NCBI RefSeq assembly: GCF_038811545.1
Contig: NZ_CP133319.1
Span: 2,385,516 to 2,449,515, forward strand
DNA from: Rhodoligotrophos sp. CJ14
Lineage (GTDB): Bacteria; Pseudomonadota; Alphaproteobacteria; Rhizobiales; Im1
Reading direction: 5' to 3'
DNA length: 64,000 nt
Positions 52,246 through 60,600 of the stretch are shown here, piece by piece. Position numbers and translations under genes: made by a program. The notes under the pieces are model-generated. The model saw only the letters and a list, made by a program, of their open reading frames with translations. It was not told the DNA's origin and searched no databases. Every line of letters starts with the position of its first letter. Positions within the stretch are counted from its first letter, which is position 1.

Positions 52246-52716
52246 ATGCTGAAGGTCGGAATCCTATCGGACACCCACGGCCTCCTCCGGCCGCAGGTGA
52301 ACGACGCTCTCGCCGGCGTGGATCATATCATCCATGCCGGTGATATCGGTCGACCGGAAATCATTGAGGCGCTTCGCCGGATCGCGCCCGTCACGGCAAT
52401 CAGAGGCAATATCGATACCGCCATCTGGGCGCAAATCTATCCGGACAGCCAAATGGTGAACCTGGGTGGGCGCTGTTTCTACGTCCTGCACGACCTCAAG
52501 ACGCTGAGGGACGATCCGCGATCATCCGGCATTGATGTCATCGTCTCTGGCCATTCCCATCGGCCGCGGATCGAAACCATCGACGGCGTGCTCTATCTCA
52601 ATCCCGGAAGCTGTGGGCCGCGACGGTTCAGCTTGCCCGTGACCATCGCGACCTTGGCGCTGGATGAGAACCGGATCGAGCCGCGCCTTCACCATCTCGA
52701 TGCCACCGCACGCTGA
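52246..52716 (+). CDS. YfcE/MJ0936-type metallophosphoesterase
   Basis: A 156-residue dimetal phosphodiesterase. The full motif set is present in order: GILSDTHG, HAGDIGR, RGNIDT and SGHSHRPR. It is a minimal catalytic domain without extra modules. ATG 52246 begins MLKVGILSDT; the longer frame from 51886 is upstream shadow. The 280-bp region between it and the divergent monooxygenase gene holds no further gene. The function is probably general phosphodiester hydrolysis, with no evident link to the neighbours. Confidence 0.9.
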   Translation: MLKVGILSDTHGLLRPQVNDALAGVDHIIHAGDIGRPEIIEALRRIAPVTAIRGNIDTAIWAQIYPDSQMVNLGGRCFYVLHDLKTLRDDPRSSGIDVIVSGHSHRPRIETIDGVLYLNPGSCGPRRFSLPVTIATLALDENRIEPRLHHLDATAR

Positions 52717-52741
52717 GAAGAACGCTGCTCAGTTGGCGTGC
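52708..52741. terminator. Bidirectional terminator-like hairpin
   Basis: GCACG and CTGAG pair with CTCAG and CGTGC across a 10-nt loop, giving a two-part stem between the convergent phosphodiesterase and binding-protein genes. The stem includes the end of both reading frames. Confidence 0.5.
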
Positions 52742-53940
52742 TTCAGCAAGGGGCAGGCGCTCTCGGCTTCTGAGACGAACGCGTCCTTGCCTGCCAGCGT
52801 TCTCACCGGCTTGTAGTAGTCCCATGGGCCTTTTGAGTCCTCGGGAGATTTCACCTGGAAAAGAGTGAGGCCGTAGATGGCGCGACCATCGGCGCGGATA
52901 TGTGCGTCTTGCCCGAAATAGTCCATGGGCATCGCCTTCATCTGGGCCACGACTTTGGCCGCGTCCGTCGTCTTTGCGGCATCGATGGCCTTGAGGTAGT
53001 GGATGATGGTCGCGTAGGTCGCCGCGTGCTCGCGGGTCGGCTTGCGCCCAAAGCGCTTTTCGAACTGCGCCGACCATTGGCGTGTCGCCTCGTTCATATC
53101 CCAATAGAAGCTTTCGGTCAGCAGCAGGCCTTGCGCGGTGGGCAGGCCGAGCGAATGGATATGGGAGATGAACATGATCTGCCCCACGAGCTGCTGCCCG
53201 CCCTGGGGCAATCCGAACTCGACCGCCTGTTTGATGGCGTTGGTGGTGTCGTCCCCCGCATTGGCAAGACCGATGGCCTCCGCACCTGAGGTCTGCGCGG
53301 CCAGTAGATAGGAGGAAAAGTCGCTTGATCCCTGGGGATGGCGCACACCGCCGACGATCTTCCCTCCATTGGCCTCGATGATCCGCGAGCTTGCGGCTTC
53401 CATCACATGGCCGAACGTATAGTCCGCCGTGATGAAGAACCAGTTTTTCGCGCCGCTATCCAGCACAGCCTTGGTGGTGCCGGCCGAGAGGGCCCGCGTA
53501 TCGTCGGCCGTGTGAATGCTGAATGGCGAGCAATTCTTGCCCGTAAGATCCTCCGAAGCGGCGCCTGAAATGAGGAACACCCGCTGCTTGTCGCGCGTGA
53601 TGTTCTGGACGGCGAGCGCCACCGATGAGGTGTTGACATCGGCAATGGCGAGCACGCCCTGCTCGTCGATCCAGCGGCCCACGATTTGCGCGCCCACATC
53701 GGGCTTGTTCTGATGGTCGGCAGCGAGAATTTCAACAGGTCTGCCCAGCGCCGTTCCGCCATAATCCTCGACCGCCATTTTGGCTGCCACGACGGTGCCG
53801 GGCCCCGATGTATCGGCATAGGGTCCGGACATATCATTCATCACGCCGATTCTGATCGGCGCCTTTGCAGCATCATCAGCGATCGCCACACCATGTATGG
53901 AGATGATGGCGAGAATGCTCGCCCAAATCCGCAGTCGCAA
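52729..53940 (-). CDS. LivK-like ABC substrate-binding protein (branched-chain amino acid family), orphan
   Basis: A 403-residue type I periplasmic binding protein with a Sec signal. IRIGVMNDMSGPYADTSGPG, ADHQNKPDVGAQIV, FFITADYTFGHVMEAAS and the C-terminal GRAIYGLTLFQVKSPEDSKG place it in the amide/urea/branched-chain group. The start is TTG 53940 with GGGAGGAAACC upstream. There are no permease or ATPase genes nearby. It is a clear paralog of the protein at 57823. It is divergent from the MarR gene across a palindromic site. Confidence 0.9.
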   Translation of the reverse strand: MRLRIWASILAIISIHGVAIADDAAKAPIRIGVMNDMSGPYADTSGPGTVVAAKMAVEDYGGTALGRPVEILAADHQNKPDVGAQIVGRWIDEQGVLAIADVNTSSVALAVQNITRDKQRVFLISGAASEDLTGKNCSPFSIHTADDTRALSAGTTKAVLDSGAKNWFFITADYTFGHVMEAASSRIIEANGGKIVGGVRHPQGSSDFSSYLLAAQTSGAEAIGLANAGDDTTNAIKQAVEFGLPQGGQQLVGQIMFISHIHSLGLPTAQGLLLTESFYWDMNEATRQWSAQFEKRFGRKPTREHAATYATIIHYLKAIDAAKTTDAAKVVAQMKAMPMDYFGQDAHIRADGRAIYGLTLFQVKSPEDSKGPWDYYKPVRTLAGKDAFVSEAESACPLLKHAN

Positions 53941-54088
53941 GGTTTCCTCCCATACCGTTCCGCCGGGTTATGCGGTTCGTGTTCTATCGTTCGCGGCTTG
54001 GGCCGCGTTTGGCAGGCTTGACGAGCGGCTATCGCGCCAGCATTTAGCTGACCTCAATAGCAACAGCGTTCTGACTGTCGCACATGAT

Positions 54089-54104
54089 AGTACCACATGG
54101 AACT
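54089..54104. promoter_or_regulatory. Putative MarR operator, site 1
   Basis: AGTACCACATGGAACT is symmetric as AGTnCCAnnTGGnACT. It lies in the divergent promoter between the LivK-like gene and the MarR gene, 64 bp upstream of the MarR ATG. A close relative lies at 54849-54864. Confidence 0.6.
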
Positions 54105-54168
54105 TATCACGACTGCAGTCTTCGCGGAAGTCTGAGCGCGGATTCACAAACAGGGGCGATTCAACGAC

Positions 54169-54639
54169 ATGCCGAGCTTGCGCCATATCGAGGTCCTTGA
54201 ACGAAGCCGGGTGAAGCACGGCTATCGCATAGCCGTATTGACGAACTGGTATAAAGGCCGGCCGTACAAGTACTTCGAAAAGCAATACCTCCTGAACGAG
54301 TCCGAAGGCGCAGCGCTGTTTTGTCTTGGCCAGACAAGTGGACTGACCGCCACCGATATTTGCGAGATAACCGGTCGCCCAAAGAACAGTATAAGCCGTG
54401 CACTCACAGTGCTGCTCTCGCGCAAGCTCATCGTGAGAACAGCCGATGTTCGCGATAAGCGCCGGAAAATCCTGGATCTTACACCGGAGGGATTTCGCAT
54501 TTTCAAGGATGTTGAGGAGGAATTTGTCGCCAGCGAGCGGAAAATGCTGAGCGCGCTCGATCCTGCGGAGATGGAGACACTGGATCGGCTTTTGTCCAAG
54601 ATGATCCACGAGACGGTGAAATGGGCGCGTATCTATTGA
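54169..54639 (+). CDS. MarR-family transcriptional regulator
   Basis: A 156-residue winged-helix regulator. The recognition region is LTATDICEITGRPKNSISRA, followed by the wing IVRTADVRDKRRKILDLTPEG, and helices at both ends form the dimer interface. It is divergent from a LivK-like binding protein and upstream of a monooxygenase/SDR/SDR/binding-protein operon. Matching 16-bp palindromes in front of both units suggest it is the shared regulator. Confidence 0.9.
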   Translation: MPSLRHIEVLERSRVKHGYRIAVLTNWYKGRPYKYFEKQYLLNESEGAALFCLGQTSGLTATDICEITGRPKNSISRALTVLLSRKLIVRTADVRDKRRKILDLTPEGFRIFKDVEEEFVASERKMLSALDPAEMETLDRLLSKMIHETVKWARIY

Positions 54640-54954
54640 CTTGTGCTTGGCGGTCTCTCAACACGAAATGACGTCGGCTGAATTGCCGAACTCCGCTCAG
54701 TCGACCTGACTTTGCTCGAGCCATATTCTTCCCCGACGTTACGTATCAGCGGGGTCCTGCGGCCTATACATCGGCAACTCTAACCGCGAAACCATAGGTT
54801 CCACGGCTTCGATGGAAGCCCCTTGATGCCGTATACGGACCGCGTTATGGTTCCATATAGAACTATTAAGCAGACCAGCTGGCCTCGCCATCGACCCAGC
54901 AACAAGGCCCGTGCCGTCGCGCAGACCCGTTCGAGGGTGCAGTCGGGAGGAATC
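54640..54954. other. 315-bp non-coding region between MarR gene and monooxygenase operon
   Basis: No gene is supported here. It holds the MarR-like palindrome at 54849-54864 and a related split pair of half-sites, GGTTCCA at 54797-54803 and TGGAAGCC at 54813-54820. A reading frame into the monooxygenase is open from 54823, but the real start is at 54955. Confidence 0.6.
54849..54864. promoter_or_regulatory. Putative MarR operator, site 2
   Basis: GGTTCCATATAGAACT matches the site at 54089-54104 at most symmetric positions; the shared consensus is close to AGTTCCATATGGAACT. It lies 90 bp upstream of the monooxygenase start. Confidence 0.55.
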
Positions 54955-56073
54955 ATGGATTTCGGTATTTTCAATTTGATGGGCTACCGCAGCCAAGGCA
55001 CGTCCACGCGCGAGATACTTGAAGACGCCGTCGCTTTGACCAGGCTTGCCGATCAAGGCGGGCTCGGCATTTCTTGGTTCGCTGAGCATCATTTCTCGAA
55101 CTACGGCATTTGCCCCTCGCCGCTGATGATGGCGGCTTATTGCATTCCCCAGACTCGACGCATCAAGCTCGCCACCGGCATTCTCGTCATTCCGCTTTAT
55201 TCGCCGGTGCGGGTTGCCGCCGAGATCGCGATGCTCGATGCCCTATCGGAAGGTCGCCTCATTGTCGGCGTCGGAACCGGTTATCAACCCTATGAATTCG
55301 AGCGGTTCGGTGCAGATCTCGGCGCGTCCAAACAGATCTTCGCCGACTATATGGAGATCATCGAACGCGGTTTGACGGAAGAGTTCGTCGAGCATGACGG
55401 CGCGGCCTATGCCCTGCCGAAGACCCATATTGCATCGCGCCCCCATCGCGGGCTGCCTCAGATCTGGGTCGCAGGACATGCGCCCGAGGTCCACCATTAT
55501 GCGGCCCAGCGCGGCTTTCCCATGATCGTCAATGGCCGCTTCTACTCGATCGATGAAGTCGCCGCGCAGCGGCCCATTCTCGAGCAGGTCATGGTCGATG
55601 CGGGAAAGCGGCCCGAGGATCTCCGCTGGGGGCTGCTCCGCTATTGCTGCGTGACAGATGATCCGCGCGAAGCGGAAAATTATGCCGAGAACGCACGCTG
55701 GCAATTGCGTGTCGCAACCTCTTTGCGCCGCCGCGAGGAGGTTCAGGCCGGTACGATGATGCTGGGCGACAAGCCGTTCCCCAACGAGCAGACCATGGAG
55801 CAAATCCTCGCCAGCCAGATGATTGGCGATGTTGAAACGTGCATCGCCCGCGGTGTCGAGGAAATCCGGCGCACTGGCGTCGATCACATCGCCCTTTACT
55901 TTCAGGTCGGCGATTACCCGCACCGAAAGGCCATGCGCTCACTGGAGCGTTTCATTACGGATGTCGTGCCCGGCATCGAGAAGGAACTTGGTCCACTCGG
56001 CGCACTGACGAAATCGCGTGTCGAGCCCGCGCGCCGTGAAGAACACCGCATGGCGAGTGGCATTGGTGCCTGA
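54955..56073 (+). CDS. LLM-class flavin-dependent oxidoreductase (third)
   Basis: About 372 residues of the luciferase-like family: MDFGIFNLMGYRSQGTS, SWFAEHHFSNYGICPSPL and LSEGRLIVGVGTGYQPYEFE. ATG 54955 is preceded by GGGAGG. It is the first gene of an operon with two SDRs and a LivK-like binding protein. A monooxygenase followed by two alcohol dehydrogenase-type enzymes suggests stepwise oxidation of an imported compound. No flavin reductase gene is in the operon. Confidence 0.9.
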   Translation: MDFGIFNLMGYRSQGTSTREILEDAVALTRLADQGGLGISWFAEHHFSNYGICPSPLMMAAYCIPQTRRIKLATGILVIPLYSPVRVAAEIAMLDALSEGRLIVGVGTGYQPYEFERFGADLGASKQIFADYMEIIERGLTEEFVEHDGAAYALPKTHIASRPHRGLPQIWVAGHAPEVHHYAAQRGFPMIVNGRFYSIDEVAAQRPILEQVMVDAGKRPEDLRWGLLRYCCVTDDPREAENYAENARWQLRVATSLRRREEVQAGTMMLGDKPFPNEQTMEQILASQMIGDVETCIARGVEEIRRTGVDHIALYFQVGDYPHRKAMRSLERFITDVVPGIEKELGPLGALTKSRVEPARREEHRMASGIGA

Positions 56074-56111
56074 ACGGATGAAACGACAACAATGTTGATT
56101 GGGGGGATAAG

Positions 56112-56885
56112 ATGCGAGGCTTGTCGGGAGCTGCCTTTGTCGTAACTGGAGCTGGATCAGGGATCGGCCGGGCCTGCGCTTTGCGTCTGGCCGAAGAAGG
56201 ATCCTCTGTCCTTGCCGTCGACCGCAATGCCGGAGCCGTCGCGGAAACTGCGCGCCTTGCCTCATCGGAAGGCCGCATCCTGGCTTTCGAACAGGACGCG
56301 ACCGCTCCCGATGCCCCGAAGCGCGTCATGGCTGAGGCTAGAGAGCGCTTCGGCCGCATAGATGGCCTGGTCAACAATGTCGGGCTTGGCAATCCTAAAT
56401 CCGTGGCGGTGACGAGCGATGATGAGCTCGACCACTACATGAACATGAATTTTCGCGTGACCTTTCGCTTCTCGCGTGAATTCGTCAGCCAGAACGCGGC
56501 GACCGGCGGCGCCATCGTCAATGTCTCGTCCGTCTTTGGGCTGATGGGCTTTCTGGGGGCTGCCACCTATTCCGCAGCGAAGGCGGCGCTCATCGGTCTA
56601 ACGAGGCAGATGGCGACGGAATTCGGCGAGAACGGCATCCGGATCAATGCGGTTGCGCCCGGCTTGATCATGACGCCGGCTCATACCGAGGAGCGCCAAA
56701 CGCAGAACAAGTGGTTCTACGACACATTCCTCTCGAGCACGCCGCTGGGACGCGCGGGTGATGCCGACGAGGTTGCGGCGGCCGTAGCTTTTCTGTGCTC
56801 GCAGGATGCCAAATACATCACCGGGCAGGTGCTCGCGGTGGATGGCGGATGGTCCATTTCGAAACGCGTCTCGACGATCCGCTAG
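56112..56885 (+). CDS. Short-chain dehydrogenase/reductase (SDR), first of two
   Basis: A 257-residue classical SDR. The cofactor motif is VVTGAGSGIGRACALRL near residue 10, NNVG is at about 88, the catalytic Ser is in VNVSSVFG, and YSAAK carries the Tyr and Lys. DRNAG after beta-2 (acidic Asp) suggests NAD(H). It lies 38 bp after the monooxygenase gene; its stop codon is the start of a dispersed repeat (copy B). Confidence 0.93.
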   Translation: MRGLSGAAFVVTGAGSGIGRACALRLAEEGSSVLAVDRNAGAVAETARLASSEGRILAFEQDATAPDAPKRVMAEARERFGRIDGLVNNVGLGNPKSVAVTSDDELDHYMNMNFRVTFRFSREFVSQNAATGGAIVNVSSVFGLMGFLGAATYSAAKAALIGLTRQMATEFGENGIRINAVAPGLIMTPAHTEERQTQNKWFYDTFLSSTPLGRAGDADEVAAAVAFLCSQDAKYITGQVLAVDGGWSISKRVSTIR

Positions 56886-56964
56886 AGCATTTTCGAGCGA
56901 AGTAGAAACCGGTTCGCGTGAAGAAAATGCGACCAAGCAAGAAGTTAGAGCGGAAAAGCTCTAG
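56885..56964. repeat. Dispersed intergenic palindromic element (copy B)
   Basis: An 80-bp copy beginning GAGCATTTTCGAGCGAAGTA directly at the SDR stop codon and ending in the hairpin TAGAGC-GGAAAA-GCTCTA. It is shorter than copies A and C because the right half is reduced to this hairpin. It sits inside the SDR-SDR operon and may act on the mRNA. Confidence 0.75.
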
Positions 56965-56984
56965 CCCCAAGAGGGAGGAAGCAA

Positions 56985-57764
56985 ATGCGGCTGCAGGGCA
57001 AATCGGCCATTGTGACCGGCGCGGCCAGCGGCTTCGGCCGGGCGATCGCCACCGCCTTCATTCGCGAGGGCGCGTTTGTCGTCATCGCCGATCGCAACGA
57101 AGAGGGGGCGCACCTGATCGCATCCGAATTGGGAGAACGGGCGATAGCCTGCACAGGCGATGTGGCATCGCTGCAAGATGTGGCAGCGATGGTCGAATGC
57201 GCACGCAGGCATTTTGGTGGCCTCGATATTGTCGTCAACAACGCGGGCATTCTCAACACGAAGGCATCATTGACGGATGTCGATGAGGAGACTTTCGATC
57301 GTCTGTTCGCCACCAATGTCAAATCGCACTACTGCATGGCCAATGTCAAATCGCACTACTGCATGGCGCGCGCGGCCGTCCCGCTGTTCCGCGAGCAGGG
57401 GCGCGGTGGTTGCATCATCAATCTCGGCAGCACCGGCGCGATCAGGCCGCGGCCCGGCGTCACCTGGTATAACGGCACCAAGGGCGCGGTCCATGCGATC
57501 ACCAAATCGATGGCAATCGAGCTTGCCCCTGACCGCATCCGCGTGAACGGCATCGCACCAGTGACCGCGCCGACGGGTATGCTAGACTCACTCCTCGGCG
57601 GCACACGCACTGCTGAAGGTCGCGATTCCATCATTGCCACAATCCCTCTGGGCCGCCTGTGCGAGCCGGAAGATGTGGCCAATACCTGCCTTTATCTCGC
57701 CGATGACAGATCGTCATTTATCACCGGCGCCATCATCCCCGTCGATGGAGGGAGGACGATTTAG
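56985..57764 (+). CDS. Short-chain dehydrogenase/reductase (SDR), second, with an internal duplication
   Basis: A 259-residue classical SDR: IVTGAASGFGRAIATAF, NNAG at 85-88, catalytic Ser149 in INLGSTGA, Tyr162 and Lys166 in WYNGTK. Residues 111-119 (NVKSHYCMA) are repeated exactly as 120-128, through a perfect 27-bp tandem duplication, in helix E where the conserved Asn of the catalytic tetrad lies. Without it the length would be 250, usual for the family. Either Asn111 or Asn120 could act; activity may be changed or lost. It lies 58 bp upstream of the LivK-like gene. Confidence 0.9.
   Translation: MRLQGKSAIVTGAASGFGRAIATAFIREGAFVVIADRNEEGAHLIASELGERAIACTGDVASLQDVAAMVECARRHFGGLDIVVNNAGILNTKASLTDVDEETFDRLFATNVKSHYCMANVKSHYCMARAAVPLFREQGRGGCIINLGSTGAIRPRPGVTWYNGTKGAVHAITKSMAIELAPDRIRVNGIAPVTAPTGMLDSLLGGTRTAEGRDSIIATIPLGRLCEPEDVANTCLYLADDRSSFITGAIIPVDGGRTI
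57313..57366 (+). repeat. Exact 27-bp tandem duplication within the second SDR gene
   Basis: The unit at 57313-57339 is repeated without change at 57340-57366; it starts CCAATGTCAAATCGCACTAC. It is in frame and adds nine residues. Perfect identity suggests a recent event. Confidence 0.95.
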
Positions 57765-57822
57765 CAGGCAATCACGCCTGGCAATGAGACCGGGCGCAAA
57801 AACACGAGAACTGGAGGGAACG

Positions 57823-59049
57823 ATGCGGTTGGCTATGTTGGGGATGGCGCTTGCCGTCACCCTGTTCGCAAGTCCTGGGCAGGCGCAAATCAGCGTAAAG
57901 ATCGGCGTTATGAACGATCGTGGCGGCACCTTCGCCGACATGGCCGGCGAGGGATCGGTCCGCGCCGCCGAGATGGCGGTCGAAGATTTCACTGCCGACC
58001 ACAAGGATCTCAAGGTCGAGATTATCTCGGGAGATCACCAGAACAAGCCAGACATCGGCGCCGCCATGGCCCGGCAGTGGTATGATCAAAACGGCGTCGA
58101 TGTGATCGTGGATGTGCCGACATCTTCGGTGGCATTGGCGGTTCATCAGGTTACACGCGAAAAGAACAAGGTTCTGCTGGCCACGGGACCCGCCGTGCAG
58201 GATCTTACCGGCGCGCAATGCTCGCCCAATACCGTCCACTGGGTCTATGACACGTGGTCCCTCGCCAATGGGACAGCCCGTGAGGTCGTCCGCCGCGGTG
58301 GCAAGGAATGGTTCTTCCTCACGGCCGACTATACCTTCGGACACATGCTGGAAGCCGAGGCGACGAAAGTGATCGAGGCCGGCGGTGGCAGGGTGCTCGG
58401 CGCGGCGCGGCATCCTTTCGTCACGTCGGATTTTTCCTCTTTCCTCCTGCAGGCGCAGAGTTCCGGCGCCAAGATCGTAGGCCTCGCCAATTCAGGGGCC
58501 GATGCCGTGAACAGCATCAAGCAGGCAGCCGAGTTCGGCATCGTGCCAGGCGGCCAGACGCTTGCGGCCATGCTGCTCATGGTCACGGATATCAAGGCTC
58601 TGGGCCTTGAGACGGCACAGGGCCTCGTGCTGACGGGCGCCTTCTACTGGAACCTGAACGACGACACGCGGGAATGGTCCCGCCGCTTTGCCGCACGGAA
58701 CAATGGCAAGATGCCCACCCAGATCCAGGCGGGTGTCTATTCGAGCATCATTCATTATCTCAAGGCCGTTGAAGCGCTGAAAAGCAAGGATAGCGGGGCG
58801 GCCGTGGTGGCCAAGATGAAGGAAATCCCAACCGATGATCCCCTGTTCGGGCACGGCACCATCCGGCCGGACGGGCGCAAACTGCATCCGCTCTATCTGT
58901 TTGAGGTCAAGAAGCCGTCAGACTCCAAGGAAGAGTGGGACGTCTATAACGTTCTCTCGACCATCCCCGCAGAAGAAGCCTTCCGCCCGATGAGTGAAGG
59001 CGGCTGCCCACTGGTGGAAAAGACTGTCGCCCAAGGCGCGAAGCAGTGA
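57823..59049 (+). CDS. LivK-like ABC substrate-binding protein, paralog of the one at 52729
   Basis: About 408 residues with a Sec signal ending SPGQAQ. ISVKIGVMNDRGGTFADMAG, GDHQNKPDIGAAM, FFLTADYTFGHMLEAEA and HPLYLFEVKKPSDSKEEWDV align along their length with the protein at 52729. No permease or ATPase gene follows. ATG 57823 has TGGAGGGAA upstream; the longer frame is the SDR shadow. It is the last gene of the monooxygenase/SDR operon and probably captures its substrate. Confidence 0.9.
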   Translation: MRLAMLGMALAVTLFASPGQAQISVKIGVMNDRGGTFADMAGEGSVRAAEMAVEDFTADHKDLKVEIISGDHQNKPDIGAAMARQWYDQNGVDVIVDVPTSSVALAVHQVTREKNKVLLATGPAVQDLTGAQCSPNTVHWVYDTWSLANGTAREVVRRGGKEWFFLTADYTFGHMLEAEATKVIEAGGGRVLGAARHPFVTSDFSSFLLQAQSSGAKIVGLANSGADAVNSIKQAAEFGIVPGGQTLAAMLLMVTDIKALGLETAQGLVLTGAFYWNLNDDTREWSRRFAARNNGKMPTQIQAGVYSSIIHYLKAVEALKSKDSGAAVVAKMKEIPTDDPLFGHGTIRPDGRKLHPLYLFEVKKPSDSKEEWDVYNVLSTIPAEEAFRPMSEGGCPLVEKTVAQGAKQ

Positions 59050-59167
59050 AATCGGTCCCGCGCGCTTGATCGATCTGGGTCCTGAGCCTGCAAGCCGCAT
59101 CGCCGGGACCAGATCGATGCAGACGTCCCCTCACTGTACCAGCCAGCGCGCTCCACAGCGCGATCTT

Positions 59168-59265
59168 GAGCATTTCGAGCGAAGTGAGTACCGGTTCGCG
59201 TGAAGAAAATGCGGTCACTCAATAAGTTGAGCGGTTTCGCGGTTCAAAGAAAAGCGAAAGCGCTC
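59168..59265. repeat. Dispersed intergenic palindromic element (copy C)
   Basis: A roughly 98-bp copy beginning GAGCATTTCGAGCGAAGTGA and ending AAAGCGAAAGCGCTC. It occupies a third of the 300-bp gap between the LivK-like gene and the acetyltransferase gene; no gene is supported in that gap. Confidence 0.8.
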
Positions 59266-59349
59266 GTGTCGGTACTCTCCCGTTGCGTCGGTTCCGGTCG
59301 CAGAACATATATGTTTCCCCCTTGAGGAAATGGCGCGGGGAGATGAGGG

Positions 59350-59796
59350 ATGATCCGGAAAGCAGTGAAGAACGATGAGGCCGCCATTCGGGCATGTGCC
59401 GAAAGCGCCTATTCGCAATATGTCACCGTGATCGGGCGTAAGCCTGCGCCCATGCTTGCTGATTATGGATCGCAAATTGCTGCTGGTCAGGCCTATGTGG
59501 CGGTCGGCGAGGGAAATGACCTGCAAGGCTTCATCGTGTTCTATCCCGAAGAAAACCACATGCTGCTTGAAAATGTCGCCGTGCAGCCTGCGGCGACGGG
59601 CCGAGGAATCGGGAAATCGCTGGTTCGGTTCTGCGAAGATGAAGCGCGGCGTCTGGGTCTTGGATCCGTGCGTCTCTACACGAACGAAAAAATGACAGAC
59701 AACCTCTCGATCTATCCTCGCCTTGGCTACATCGAGGTTGGTCGCCGCACGGAAGATGGCTTCAACCGGGTTTTCTTCGAGAAGCATTTGAGCTGA
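59350..59796 (+). CDS. GNAT-family N-acetyltransferase
   Basis: A 148-residue single GNAT domain. The acetyl-CoA pyrophosphate loop is in VQPAATGRGIGKSLV (near residue 76), preceded by the beta-4 strand MLLENVAV, and LYTNEKMTDNLSIYPRLGYIEVG is the typical C-terminal arm. The acceptor is unknown; a small-molecule amine or protein N-terminus is possible. It stands alone with its own GGGATG start, not in an obvious operon. Confidence 0.88.
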   Translation: MIRKAVKNDEAAIRACAESAYSQYVTVIGRKPAPMLADYGSQIAAGQAYVAVGEGNDLQGFIVFYPEENHMLLENVAVQPAATGRGIGKSLVRFCEDEARRLGLGSVRLYTNEKMTDNLSIYPRLGYIEVGRRTEDGFNRVFFEKHLS

Positions 59797-59952
59797 CCAG
59801 AGAAGGTTCCGTCCCGCCCCCACTCCTTACCCTCCCTGCACATCTCTGCGCCCCTGCTGCCCCTTCCCCTGAGACATTTGACATGGGCAGTGGACAGGGT
59901 TGTTATTCGACCATCAAGGATGCCGCCTTCTATTGTCAGAGGAAGGATCATC

Positions 59953-60426
59953 ATGATGAAGGTCATCCAGCATCTCTGGTTCGAGAAGGACATGGCTTCC
60001 GCCATTGCCTTCTACACTTCGCTGATACCCGGATCGTCCATTCACTGGATTTCGGGTCTGCCGGCCGAGACCCCGAGCGGGCCCGAAGGCAGCGTCAAGA
60101 TCGCGGCCTTTACGCTCGGTGATCAGCGCTATATGGCGATTGAGGCCGGCCCTCTCGATCCATTCAACCACAGCTTTTCGATCATCGTCGAATGCGAAAC
60201 CCAGAGCGAGATCGATCATCTCTGGGATGCGCTGAAAGCAGGCGGTTCCGAGGAGCAATGCGGATGGCTGAGAGATCGGTGGGGCCTGTGCTGGCAGATC
60301 ACACCCAAGCGGCTTGGCGAGCTGATGAGCGATCCCGACCCAGATAGGGTTAAGCGCGTTGCCGAAGCGATGCTCAAGATGGTGAAATTCGATATCGCTG
60401 GCCTGGAAGCGGCGGCGAACGGCTAA
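59953..60426 (+). CDS. VOC-family protein, PhnB-like
   Basis: A 157-residue vicinal-oxygen-chelate domain protein of the PhnB (3-demethylubiquinone methyltransferase-like) group. VIQHLWFEKDMASAIAFY at the start, GSVKIAAFTLGDQRYMAIEAG and DRWGLCWQITPKRLGELM are characteristic. ATG 59953 follows GAGGAAGGATC; the frame to 59878 is an extension without a ribosome site. The function in bacteria is mostly unassigned. It converges with the aminotransferase gene 174 bp away; that gap holds nothing I can identify. Confidence 0.88.
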   Translation: MMKVIQHLWFEKDMASAIAFYTSLIPGSSIHWISGLPAETPSGPEGSVKIAAFTLGDQRYMAIEAGPLDPFNHSFSIIVECETQSEIDHLWDALKAGGSEEQCGWLRDRWGLCWQITPKRLGELMSDPDPDRVKRVAEAMLKMVKFDIAGLEAAANG

Positions 60427-60600
60427 TCTTCAGCGGCGCCATAGTGCTCGAGGCGGACCACGGCCAGCCAGCCCGAGTTATGAAGAGCGCGGGAGGGCCG
60501 CTGCACTCTTATATAATCGTGCAAAAGCCCCCGTCAGGTTTGAACAGAGGCAGCTTGCCTCAACTCACGGCGCCCATCACACCCATCACATCTCTGAGCC

